Shown piece after piece: positions 1-6,792 of a stretch of DNA of 64,000 bases; position 1 is the stretch's first letter; each line of letters opens with the position of its first letter. The position numbers and the translations under genes are program-made. Origin of the DNA: Fodinibius roseus (GTDB lineage: Bacteria; Bacteroidota; Rhodothermia; Balneolales; Balneolaceae); contig NZ_FQUS01000002.1 in assembly GCF_900129315.1 (NCBI RefSeq), positions 124,001 to 188,000 of the forward strand, read 5' to 3'. The notes below the pieces were generated by a model, which saw nothing but the letters and a program-made list of their open reading frames with translations, had not been told where the DNA came from and made no database searches.

Positions 1-1
1 C

Positions 2-100
2 ATTAAGGAACACTTGGAGGAAATTTCCGACCTACCGAGTAAAACCACTCTTTATAGGTGGTTAAACAATTTCAAAAACAATTCAGAAAGGATTTTTTAA
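2..100 (+). CDS. C-terminal end of an unidentified protein (partial)
   Basis: An open frame enters from the left edge and ends at TAA (98-100), giving 32 residues that finish in LYRWLNNFKNNSERIF. The basic, aromatic tail with a TLYRW segment could be the end of a DNA-binding protein, but too little is visible to name a family. It lies just upstream of the excisionase-like gene and probably belongs to the same mobile element. An integrase or regulator is possible; nothing in the visible part proves it. Confidence 0.45.
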   Translation: MKEHLEEISDLPSKTTLYRWLNNFKNNSERIF

Positions 101-140
101 ACTCTTTAAACCGATAATTAAACTTGAAGTTTAAAGAGTT
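100..140. promoter_or_regulatory. Perfect 12-bp inverted repeat (operator or terminator)
   Basis: AACTCTTTAAAC (100-111) and GTTTAAAGAGTT (129-140) are exact inverted repeats separated by 17 bp. They start at the stop codon of the partial upstream gene. No T-tract follows, so a protein-binding operator for the HTH gene downstream is at least as likely as a terminator. Confidence 0.5.
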
Positions 141-161
141 GCCATGATTATGGAGTAACTT

Positions 162-198
162 ATGCAAGAATTATAATACGAAACAAAAATTCTTGCAT
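162..198. promoter_or_regulatory. Perfect 11-bp inverted repeat ending at the HTH start codon
   Basis: ATGCAAGAATT (162-172) and AATTCTTGCAT (188-198) are exact inverted repeats with a 15-bp spacer. The right arm ends 1 bp before the ATG at 200, so it occupies the ribosome-binding region. As DNA it would be a repressor operator; as RNA it could sequester the start codon. No Shine-Dalgarno sequence is present. Confidence 0.5.
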
Positions 199-199
199 C

Positions 200-490
200 A
201 TGCCCAAAGCATATATCACGTCAAAAGAAGAACTGGAGCAGACTGTTAAAGAGTCGGTTGCTTCCCTATTTGAACAGCAGCTGCCTAAAATACTCCGGAA
301 AGCCCAGCGCAAAGAGTGGTTAACCGTTTCGGAGCTGGCAGAGCTTACCGGCTGGTCTAAAAGGACAATATATTACCTGAAGTCCCAGGACCGGATCCCA
401 TATTCCCAGGAGAATCACCGAATCTTATTTCCCACCGATGGGATCGAAGATTATTTACATGAGAACATGGTAAATCCTGCGGGGGAATGA
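200..490 (+). CDS. Excisionase/AlpA-like helix-turn-helix protein
   Basis: A 96-residue protein. Residues about 38-90 (from EWLTVSELAELTG to the IEDYLHEN end) match the HTH_17 / excisionase-type winged-helix family: 'LTVSELAELTGWSKRTIYYL' is the recognition-helix region and 'RIPYSQENHRILF' the typical wing. Such proteins control excision or early transcription in integrated elements. The N-terminal 35 residues are charged and helical. It lies directly upstream of the replication gene, with two palindromes before its start that suggest autoregulation. The ATG at 200 is the only sensible start. The family call is firm; the excision role is inferred from context. Confidence 0.8.
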   Translation: MPKAYITSKEELEQTVKESVASLFEQQLPKILRKAQRKEWLTVSELAELTGWSKRTIYYLKSQDRIPYSQENHRILFPTDGIEDYLHENMVNPAGE

Positions 491-491
491 T

Positions 492-698
492 ATGCTATAC
501 CAGGTTAGAGATACAACATCGGCGCGCAAAATATTTGAAACTGACATTAAGGATGAAGTTTATCGCTTCCTGGCATCCAGGAACTCTTCGTTATATGAGG
601 TCTTCTTTTTGGCTCCTATGACATTGGAGATCCGGCATGTATGCCCGGGACGGGTTTTCCTTGACGGTAATACCAAAACGGCGCGGCCGAGGTGTTGA
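492..698 (+). CDS. Small hypothetical protein between HTH and replication genes
   Basis: A 68-residue open frame starting one base after the TGA of the HTH gene; its own TGA (696-698) is followed one base later by the ATG of the replication gene. This tight spacing at both ends suggests translational coupling and is the main reason to believe it. The sequence (MLYQVRDTTSARKIFET...) matches no family I recognise and has no membrane segment or signal peptide. The C-terminus is Arg/Pro/Cys-rich (TARPRC). It could also be non-coding spacer. Confidence 0.4.
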   Translation: MLYQVRDTTSARKIFETDIKDEVYRFLASRNSSLYEVFFLAPMTLEIRHVCPGRVFLDGNTKTARPRC

Positions 699-699
699 G

Positions 700-1410
700 A
701 TGGGGAAACACAACAATTTTGCAGATCAATTAAGCCCGGACCAGGTCCATAAAATATTTAGTGAGCTGGGTATACGCTGGAGGGATAAACCCAAAAACGG
801 CGACTGGGTGAATAATGTAGAAAATCCGAACATTGCCCGTTCGCTATCAGTGAATATTCGTACCGGCGGGTACGTTCCGCACTTTGATGTGGGATCGAAT
901 AAATACGATGAGGATATCGACTATAATCCCAAAGGCGATATTGTGAAACTCGTTCGTATTGCGAAAGGTTTTAAAAATAGGACGGAGGCTATTAAGTGGA
1001 TCAACCAAATTATTGGCCATCCGGCGCGCTCGAGGATGCACTTCTTTTCTGTTGCCGATGCTGAATTATATGGCATCAAAGCAGCAGTAATTTTGCAGAA
1101 TCTTAGAACGTACTTGGATCTTAATTTGGCGGCGGAAAGGAATATCAGAGACGGCCGGGTGTGGACCTACAATTCCCGGGAGGCCTTATCCCGTTACCAT
1201 CCCTATTTGAGTACCCGACAGATCCGATATCGGCTTGAAAAACTTATTGAACAGGGTGTCTTAATCGCAAAGAAGTACTACAAAAAAGGACCCACTGACC
1301 ATAGGTTGTGGTACAGCATAAATGAACCGCGATACCAGGTTAAAAATCCGATTCGCGCAAATGAGCAAATCGCCTGCTCAAATGGGCAAATCATGGATAT
1401 GACAAAATGA
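700..1410 (+). CDS. Putative replication initiator (winged-helix replication protein)
   Basis: A 236-residue protein. An upstream ATG in frame at 637 would overlap the preceding small gene, so the ATG at 700 (TGAGATG junction) is preferred. The N-terminal half (NNFADQLSPDQVHKIFSELG..., then PKGDIVKLVRIAKG) resembles the degenerate CHC2/primase-like segment found in phage and plasmid replication proteins. The C-terminal half (FFSVADAELYGIKAAVILQNL, then YLSTRQIRYRLEKLIEQGVL) is a winged-helix DNA-binding domain of the replisome-organizer type. The extreme C-terminus is encoded by repeated DNA that forms iteron-like units, as in initiators whose origin lies inside their gene. The role is inferred; no catalytic motif is claimed. 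Confidence 0.6.
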   Translation: MGKHNNFADQLSPDQVHKIFSELGIRWRDKPKNGDWVNNVENPNIARSLSVNIRTGGYVPHFDVGSNKYDEDIDYNPKGDIVKLVRIAKGFKNRTEAIKWINQIIGHPARSRMHFFSVADAELYGIKAAVILQNLRTYLDLNLAAERNIRDGRVWTYNSREALSRYHPYLSTRQIRYRLEKLIEQGVLIAKKYYKKGPTDHRLWYSINEPRYQVKNPIRANEQIACSNGQIMDMTK

Positions 1411-1449
1411 GCGAATCTATATAATGAACATATAGAACACATATAGAAC
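1359..1449 (+). repeat. Iteron-like array: candidate replication origin
   Basis: Three 12-bp units matching AAATGrGCrAAT lie at 1359-1370, 1380-1391 and 1405-1416, inside and just past the 3' end of the replication gene. They are followed by two perfect tandem 11-bp copies of ACATATAGAAC at 1428-1438 and 1439-1449 and an AT-rich stretch to 1462. Ordered short repeats next to an initiator gene are typical of iteron origins. A small hairpin (GAGGC/GCCTC, 1475-1489) follows. The rest of the spacer to 1614 shows no gene. Confidence 0.5.
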
Positions 1450-1614
1450 ATTACATATATACAAACGAGTATTCGAGGCTTCCGGCCTCTCATACCCGCG
1501 CTTTCTTTTTAACTTCCAATTGATTGTAGACCAACAGTCCGGTACCAGCCAGCCCCGCAGGGAGTGAAGAGCAGCCGCCGGTCAAAATTTAATGATTAAT
1601 TAATTTCAAAAGCT

Positions 1615-1830
1615 ATGGCAGATATAAGTGAGTACCAGCAGTACATTGAGATGCTGGGAGACAAGATTCAGACCGAAGAAATAAAGATGTATCCGGAGCA
1701 AAAGAATGTAATTAAACTGTGGCAGCAGCGCACCGGACTATCATTTGAGGAGGCTGCGATGAACATACTGGATTATGGTATTGCTTCGATCGGTGATGCA
1801 TTAACGGACCGCAGCACAAGAATGAATTAA
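1615..1830 (+). CDS. Small hypothetical protein of the satellite element
   Basis: A 71-residue acidic protein (MADISEYQQYIEML...) predicted to be mostly helical, with no signal or membrane segment. 'WQQRTGLSFEEAAMNILDYG' resembles a short helix-turn-helix-like segment, but I do not recognise a family. It sits between the candidate origin and the packaging genes, where small regulatory or packaging-modifying proteins are common in phage satellites. That role is only a guess from position. The ATG follows an AT-rich spacer with no Shine-Dalgarno sequence. Confidence 0.5.
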   Translation: MADISEYQQYIEMLGDKIQTEEIKMYPEQKNVIKLWQQRTGLSFEEAAMNILDYGIASIGDALTDRSTRMN

Positions 1831-1954
1831 CATAAAGTGCCCTCATTTCCTTTAAAGGGGGGGGCAGTCGAGGTTTTGGGCTGATCCGTCTAAACCGTTC
1901 GCCTAATATATTTTTTTTCTCAGAAGCGATAACTCAAACCAAAAAGCACATTTT

Positions 1955-2422
1955 ATGGCACGTAAGAACAAACCATTATCATTATACGATCCAGGCTCTG
2001 GCAAGGGCCCATCCGGGCCCAGTCCAAGTGATGTTAAGTGTCCGCACTGGTTGCCGGCACGTGCGCGGACGGCTTTTAAGCAGTTGCGTACTCTTTTCAC
2101 TGATTTAGGCATACTTACTGAATCAGATAGACATGCTTTGATCCTTTTATGTGATGCCTGGGAGGAGTTTATGCAGGCCCGGCTAATTATAGAGCGTGAA
2201 GGCATGTTTTACGAAACTGAAACCAATCAGGGCAACACAATTAAGCGTCCCCACCCGGCCAACGCCCGCCGATCGGATGCCTGGAACCGCGTTCGTTCTA
2301 TGCTTTCCGAGTTCGGAGCGACACCAGCAAGCCGATCAAAAATAGAAGCTAACAACCCCGAATCTATGGTTGACGAGGTTAAAACAAAGAGCTATGGGGA
2401 CGGAAAAGCTAAAAACTGGTAA
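1955..2422 (+). CDS. terS: Phage terminase small subunit, P27 family
   Basis: A 155-residue protein with the P27/Terminase_4 layout: a 'CPHWLPARARTAFKQL' segment (about 29-44), 'LGILTESDRHALILLCDAWEEFMQAR' (about 51-76), 'RPHPANARRSDAWNRVRSMLSEFG' (about 98-121) and 'TPASRSKI'. Small terminases recognise pac/cos DNA and hand it to the large subunit. The length is normal for the family. A large terminase gene normally follows directly; here a different gene starts 2 bp later, and none is found in the window. That resembles satellites that redirect a helper phage's packaging motor, which is an inference. Confidence 0.85.
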   Translation: MARKNKPLSLYDPGSGKGPSGPSPSDVKCPHWLPARARTAFKQLRTLFTDLGILTESDRHALILLCDAWEEFMQARLIIEREGMFYETETNQGNTIKRPHPANARRSDAWNRVRSMLSEFGATPASRSKIEANNPESMVDEVKTKSYGDGKAKNW

Positions 2423-2424
2423 CT

Positions 2425-2841
2425 ATGAATAACGATTTAAGCGAAATAACACCGCCTAATGACTTGTCAAAAGATGGAATGCTGGCATGGTTTGATATTG
2501 TGAATACGCTTCTTGCAAAACAAAAGATTAAGGATAAGCCAATAGAAAAGATAAACCGACTGGCCCGGATCATGGCCGAAAAAAAGAAGTTGATTGAAGA
2601 ACTGGAGCTAAAGCCGGAGGCCTCGGAGCTGACCGACGGGGAGGAACAAACAACTGATTACATATACCTGGCAGATCCAAGAGAATTTCACAAACGGTTT
2701 ATTGAGTTGATACCAGAGTATGAAACTTATGATCAGGCATATCAGGCCGTTGAACTTGAATACCATAAAACTTTCAACAAAACAAAATACACTGGATACG
2801 ATTCATTCCGGAATACTTGCAAAAATTTTGTTAATAATTAA
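2425..2841 (+). CDS. Hypothetical protein between terminase and capsid genes
   Basis: A 138-residue, charged, apparently soluble protein. Its ATG is 2 bp after the stop of the small terminase gene, so the two are probably co-translated. The first half (MAEKKKLIEELELKPEASEL) is helical and Glu/Lys-rich. The second (REFHKRFIELIPEYETYDQAYQAVELEYHKTFNK) is rich in Tyr and Glu. I recognise no family. The position is where a helper-interaction or scaffolding protein could lie, but the sequence does not show one. Confidence 0.6.
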   Translation: MNNDLSEITPPNDLSKDGMLAWFDIVNTLLAKQKIKDKPIEKINRLARIMAEKKKLIEELELKPEASELTDGEEQTTDYIYLADPREFHKRFIELIPEYETYDQAYQAVELEYHKTFNKTKYTGYDSFRNTCKNFVNN

Positions 2842-2927
2842 CAAATGGAACAATGTTCCAATGAAATTGGACTGGCATTTTAGTAACTATTGGCGAGATA
2901 AATTTTAAAGAAAAGAATTTACGACTT

Positions 2928-4238
2928 ATGGACCGCGTAAGACAGCTAAAAGAACAAATCGGAACCGCCCGCAAAGAGATTCATAACTTGCGGACGGAAA
3001 AAAGGGACCTAACGCAAAGGGCTGATCAGATTGATGATGATTTACCCCAAAATGAATGGAACGAGAAGTTTAAAAACATCAAGGGTCAAATCAGCAAAAT
3101 TGATGGAAAAATTGAAATGAAAAACAGCTTGATTGATGATGCCTTTGCAGAGCTGGAAACGCTTACCGATGATTTAAGTATTGCCTCAAACAATGATCTT
3201 TCAAAGTTTTTGCCAGGGGCTGCCACTGGCGGTGTCCAACCTGAAGGCGGCCGCGCTCTTGATGAAGAGGGTAAGATTCGACTTTATCACCCAGGGCAAA
3301 GCCTGAAAGCAGATCATCAACCTGATCGAGAGTATAGTGATGTAGATTTAGGCAGCTATCTGCGTGCCGTTGTGCAAGGTCCCCGCAATAATGCCGAGCG
3401 GCAAGTTATCCAAAATTCGGTAACATCGGATAACTACGAATTACCGGTTCATATCGCTGCGGAGCTCGTAGACCGATTGAGAGCAACGAATCCATTACTG
3501 AAAGAAAATGGAGCCGGAGCCCGAACGATCGAACTGGAAGGAGGGGAAACAAAATTCGTAAAAACATCTTCTGATCCGGACGCGGTGTGGCACTCTGAAA
3601 TGGCCGAAGAAACGCCTACTGATCCCAGCTTTACCCCGGTAAGCATGGATCCGAAGACCATTTTGAGTATGACCGAGATTGGCCGGGAGACCTTACAGGA
3701 TTCGCAGAATATTGAAGAGGCTCTGACCAACGCGTTTGTAGGATCACTCAATGAGGGAATTTTAAATGCCACATTCACCGGTGCGGGAACCGCTGATGAG
3801 CCTGAAGGCCTTTCCAGTGTTATTACCCAGACCGAAGAATACACCAACGGCGGGGATCCCGACTGGAGCAATTTCGTCAATGCGTCTAAAACGCTTTATG
3901 ACAATAACGTTCCGGAAGATAACCGTAGCTTCATTCACGATCCCAACGTTTGGCAGTCCCTGGCATTGACTACGGATAACAACGGACGTTACCAGGATGC
4001 CCCGAGCTTTATTCGAGATATTCCTAATTATGTAACTTCTGGCCTTGCGGATGGTACCGCTTACGCTGGCGACTTTTCAAATGTGGTTTATGGTTTCCGT
4101 CTTCAAATCACAATAGAACAATTCAGAGGCGGCGCATCTGCTAAAAAATATGGATCTCTTTGGGTTGCAGCGGCTCGACTTGATATAGCGACCTTCCGGC
4201 CGGCGGCCCTTGTACGGATCGAAGAGGCATCAGCCTAA
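2928..4238 (+). CDS. HK97-family major capsid protein
   Basis: A 436-residue protein. Residues 1-85 form a charged coiled coil (RQLKEQIGTARKEIHNLRTEKRDL...), the usual delta/scaffold segment removed by the head protease. After a Gly-rich linker (about 98-108) comes the HK97 fold: 'LPVHIAAELVDRLRA', an E-loop-like 'TKFVKTSSDPDAVWHSE', 'VSMDPKTILSMTEIGRETLQDS', 'LNEGILNATFTGAGTADEPEGL' and 'SLWVAAARLDIATFRPAALV' at the C-terminus. The fold and length are typical for self-assembling phage heads. It precedes the protease gene, the reverse of the common portal-protease-capsid order. Confidence 0.9.
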   Translation: MDRVRQLKEQIGTARKEIHNLRTEKRDLTQRADQIDDDLPQNEWNEKFKNIKGQISKIDGKIEMKNSLIDDAFAELETLTDDLSIASNNDLSKFLPGAATGGVQPEGGRALDEEGKIRLYHPGQSLKADHQPDREYSDVDLGSYLRAVVQGPRNNAERQVIQNSVTSDNYELPVHIAAELVDRLRATNPLLKENGAGARTIELEGGETKFVKTSSDPDAVWHSEMAEETPTDPSFTPVSMDPKTILSMTEIGRETLQDSQNIEEALTNAFVGSLNEGILNATFTGAGTADEPEGLSSVITQTEEYTNGGDPDWSNFVNASKTLYDNNVPEDNRSFIHDPNVWQSLALTTDNNGRYQDAPSFIRDIPNYVTSGLADGTAYAGDFSNVVYGFRLQITIEQFRGGASAKKYGSLWVAAARLDIATFRPAALVRIEEASA

Positions 4239-4257
4239 TATAACATTTCTGAGGCCA

Positions 4258-4291
4258 GGGGCCTTGCCCTCTTCATTGAGGGTTTGGCCCC
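4258..4291 (+). promoter_or_regulatory. GC-rich hairpin between capsid and protease genes
   Basis: GGGGCC (4258-4263) pairs with GGCCCC (4286-4291) and CCCTC (4267-4271) with GAGGG (4278-4282), leaving a symmetric 3-base internal loop and a 6-base apical loop. No U-tract follows, so it is more likely a partial attenuator or mRNA-stability element that lowers protease relative to capsid expression than a full terminator. The role is inferred. Confidence 0.5.
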
Positions 4292-4317
4292 AAATTTTGG
4301 GATAACCATTTTAAGGC

Positions 4318-5037
4318 ATGAAACAGATACCAAGGTTAAAATTAAGTATCAACCGCAACCGAAAAGGGAACGCTGTTATTGATATTGATGGCGAAATTGG
4401 CGGGGCCAAATACGACGGAGAAGAATACAGCTTTAACACCACTCCGGCCGTAAAAAAGAAGCTGCGGGAGATATCAGATGTTGATGCTGGAAAAATCATT
4501 GTCAATATCAACAGCCCCGGCGGTTTTGTGAATGACGGATTAGCAATTCACGATGCCTTAGCGCAACATCCCGCCCGGATCGTTACCAAAGTGTATGGGA
4601 TGACGGCATCCGCTGCAACTATTATAGCACAAGCCGGAGATGAGCGGGAAATGAGCCGTAACGCCCTTTATTTGATCCACCGCGCCTGGGGTATGGCTTT
4701 AGGCAATCAGAACGATATGCGGGACATGATTGAGACGCTGGATAAGATTGATAACCGTATTGCTGGTATTTACGCCCGGCGCGCCGGCAGAGAATCGGAT
4801 TACTTTCTGGATTTGATGAATGAAAACGACGGCGGCGGCCGGTTCCTGGATAGCATCGAGGCCAAGGAGTTCGGACTTATTGATAGCGAGTTTGAACCGA
4901 TGAAAGCAGCAGCAAGTATAAACAGCAATATATTAAATGCAATGGGTATAACCCTTCCGGAGGATAGCTCTTTAAATGTTACTCCGGTAACTGAAGATCA
5001 AAAGCGTGCCCGAGCGATTAGAAAAATGAAACTTTAA
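4318..5037 (+). CDS. ClpP-like phage head maturation protease (peptidase S14)
   Basis: A 239-residue protein of the ClpP/crotonase fold. 'IIVNINSPGGFVNDGLAIHDAL' (about 60-81) is the ClpP oxyanion-loop region, 'YGMTASAATIIAQAG' holds the nucleophile serine, and 'NALYLIHRAWG' holds the histidine. The C-terminal part 'GGRFLDSIEAKEFGLID' matches the Asp-helix/exit region of the family. In HK97-type phages such proteases cleave the capsid N-terminal coiled coil, so it probably acts on the capsid protein encoded just upstream. Length is normal for a free-standing protease. Confidence 0.85.
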   Translation: MKQIPRLKLSINRNRKGNAVIDIDGEIGGAKYDGEEYSFNTTPAVKKKLREISDVDAGKIIVNINSPGGFVNDGLAIHDALAQHPARIVTKVYGMTASAATIIAQAGDEREMSRNALYLIHRAWGMALGNQNDMRDMIETLDKIDNRIAGIYARRAGRESDYFLDLMNENDGGGRFLDSIEAKEFGLIDSEFEPMKAAASINSNILNAMGITLPEDSSLNVTPVTEDQKRARAIRKMKL

Positions 5038-5052
5038 GAGGTTTACCTCGTG

Positions 5053-5231
5053 GCGCGCCGGTTGTTTTAACAGGTTTCTACCGGCGCGCTTTGTTCCCGG
5101 ACTGGTGGCTGGTTTTTATTGTATTTTTCCCAGGCGCATAACAGTCCGGGTATTCTCTCAGCCAATAAGCAAGGCCGACAGGTCTTGCCTACTACAAGTG
5201 AGGCATCCCTGTGGCCGGGGATGCCTTTTTT
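5053..5231 (+). terminator. Rho-independent terminator after the capsid module
   Basis: AGGCATCCC (5201-5209) pairs perfectly with GGGATGCCT (5218-5226) around an 8-base loop and is followed by a run of T (5226-5231), a classical intrinsic terminator. Upstream, GCGCGCCGG (5053-5061) and CCGGCGCGC (5081-5089) form a second 9-bp hairpin. Together they separate the capsid/protease transcript from the kinase-like gene. The rest of 5038-5329 shows no gene. Confidence 0.75.
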
Positions 5232-5329
5232 AAAATAAGGTGAATGGTTTGGTATTGCCGGCCAAAAGATCGCCGCTCACAATCGAAATATGAAAGCCGT
5301 TTTTAGGCAGTAAACGTATATTTTTAGCT

Positions 5330-6010
5330 ATGAGACAAAAACAGCAATTTGGAGCCTGGGAAGTAGAAGAAATCATTAAACAGGATCGTGTTTTTGTAGT
5401 ATCCCATCCAGACTATGAGGGAGAATATGTTCTAAAAAAAGCACCTGATAGAGGCCATATCAGATTGGTGAGTAAACACGAAGACCCTGAAATAAGATCC
5501 ATAAGGTTAATGCGAAAAGAGATAAGAGCATTGCGGCGGGTTACGGATCATCCGAACATAATTAATATGATTGATTATAATTTGGAGGCTGAATACCCAT
5601 GGCATGTAACCGAAAGGATAAAGCCTGGGATATTTAATAATCATATTTTCCGCGACTGGCCATTGGAGCGGTTAGAACCTGACTATATCGATTCTAAAAT
5701 AAATGATCTTATTAAAGCATGTGGGTATCTGCACAGCAAGGGAATATTGTTGAATGCAGATATTGAAATATATCTGGATGAGGACGATAATTTTGTGATT
5801 GGTGATTTTGAGTTTTGCAAAATTTGGGATAACCATCACCTGGATACGTCCAAAGACATGCTAATTATGGTTCACCAGTTGATGACATTTAAAGGGTTTA
5901 TCGAAGCTGCCCGAATACAAAAACGGAAGGAGTTAGGCCGCCAAAGGGAAGTTGAAGAAGCTCACAGGCAAGCCCAGCCCAGCGCACCCCGCCGGCTGGT
6001 AAAAGAGTAG
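5330..6010 (+). CDS. Protein-kinase-like protein, probably a pseudokinase
   Basis: A 226-residue protein with a shortened Ser/Thr kinase fold. The ATP-site lysine region is 'GEYVLKKA' (K36/K37), a helix-C glutamate is E64 (MRKEIRALRRV), and 'ACGYLHSKGILLNAD' precedes the catalytic loop. There the usual HRD reads NAD (D144), the Lys and Asn of the catalytic loop are absent (IEIYL), and DFG reads DFE (D159). The C-lobe is cut short and ends in a basic tail. These changes suggest an inactive or atypical kinase. It stands alone, after the element's terminator and before tRNA-Leu, the place where satellites carry cargo such as anti-phage genes. A defence role is only inferred. Confidence 0.65.
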   Translation: MRQKQQFGAWEVEEIIKQDRVFVVSHPDYEGEYVLKKAPDRGHIRLVSKHEDPEIRSIRLMRKEIRALRRVTDHPNIINMIDYNLEAEYPWHVTERIKPGIFNNHIFRDWPLERLEPDYIDSKINDLIKACGYLHSKGILLNADIEIYLDEDDNFVIGDFEFCKIWDNHHLDTSKDMLIMVHQLMTFKGFIEAARIQKRKELGRQREVEEAHRQAQPSAPRRLVKE

Positions 6011-6159
6011 ACGTTCGCACAGTAAATAAAAGAGAGAGTGGATTAATTTTTTAAGGGAGCGTGGTATTTACAAGCTCCCCGTAGGTAAATATTGTTTGTA
6101 CTTATCTTTGTACCATAATATATAAAAGGATGGGCGCCAACTACTTAAAGGTTCAAAAG

Positions 6160-6243
6160 TACCCAAGAGAGGACTCGAACCTCCACGGCCATAAGGCCAC
6201 ATGCTCCTGAAGCATGCGCGTCTACCAATTCCGCCACTTGGGC
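6160..6243 (-). tRNA. tRNA-Leu (anticodon CAG)
   Basis: Read on the minus strand, the acceptor GCCCAAG pairs with CTTGGGT and an A discriminator follows. The D-arm contains GAATTGGTAGAC, the anticodon stem CATGC/GCATG encloses the loop TTCAGGA, and a long class II variable arm (GTGGCC...GGCCGT) precedes the T-arm GGAGG-TTCGAGT-CCTCT. Loop and long variable arm identify leucine, anticodon CAG. No 3' CCA is encoded. It borders the satellite-like element and is a plausible integration site. The surrounding 6011-6159 and 6244-6507 hold no gene I can support. Confidence 0.95.
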
Positions 6244-6509
6244 ATGAAATGTAACACAGCCCTTTTTTGAGGAATTGAAATATAGGGAGCTTTGGGGAGA
6301 AAATTCAACTTAATTTCTGAAATTATTCCGGGTGCTGTATTACTTCTCTGGTTCCCGGGCATATTATTTTCTCTGTTTTTCGCTTTCCCGCCGGCCGTGG
6401 AAGTGGGACAGACCCTGGGAATTCAGGGCGGATAAAAATCAAGAGGAACAATCGGTCATTTAAGAGTCCTTTGGACAAATATAATTTTTTTGCTTCTTTT
6501 CGTTTGAGT

Positions 6510-6538
6510 GACGTATATTAAAGTAAATGTAATACGTC
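6510..6538. promoter_or_regulatory. Inverted repeat upstream of the antitoxin start
   Basis: GACGTAT (6510-6516) and ATACGTC (6532-6538) are perfect inverted arms 15 bp apart, ending 5 bp before the ATG at 6544. Ribbon-helix-helix antitoxins commonly autorepress through such palindromes. Confidence 0.5.
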
Positions 6539-6543
6539 TTGTT

Positions 6544-6792
6544 ATGAAAAGTAAATTAACGCTCCGGTTAGATGATTCGCTGATTAAGCGAGCCAAAAGA
6601 CATGCAAAACGAAAAGGTACGTCGGTGTCCCAGATGGTGGCTGATTATTTTGCTCTTATTGAAACAGAAGAGCCCTCTTCTGCTATTCAAGAACTGCCTC
6701 CTGTCACTGCTTCCCTGGCCGGTATTTTAAAGAACAAAAATATTGGAGAAGAAGACTATAAAAAACATTTGGAAGATAAATTTCTAACATGA
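6544..6792 (+). CDS. Ribbon-helix-helix antitoxin of a PIN toxin-antitoxin pair
   Basis: An 82-residue protein starting at ATG 6544; an in-frame GTG at 6508 would place the palindrome inside the gene and is rejected. The N-terminal 'KSKLTLRLDDSLIKRAKRHAKRKGTSVSQMVADYF' is a ribbon-helix-helix DNA-binding domain of the DUF6364 antitoxin type: beta strand KLTLRL, then two helices. The C-terminal tail (about 45-82, ending in LAGILKNKNIGEEDYKKHLEDKFLT) is the usual toxin-binding extension. Its stop overlaps the toxin ATG by 4 bp (ATGA). It should neutralise the PIN protein and autoregulate the operon. Confidence 0.8.
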   Translation: MKSKLTLRLDDSLIKRAKRHAKRKGTSVSQMVADYFALIETEEPSSAIQELPPVTASLAGILKNKNIGEEDYKKHLEDKFLT

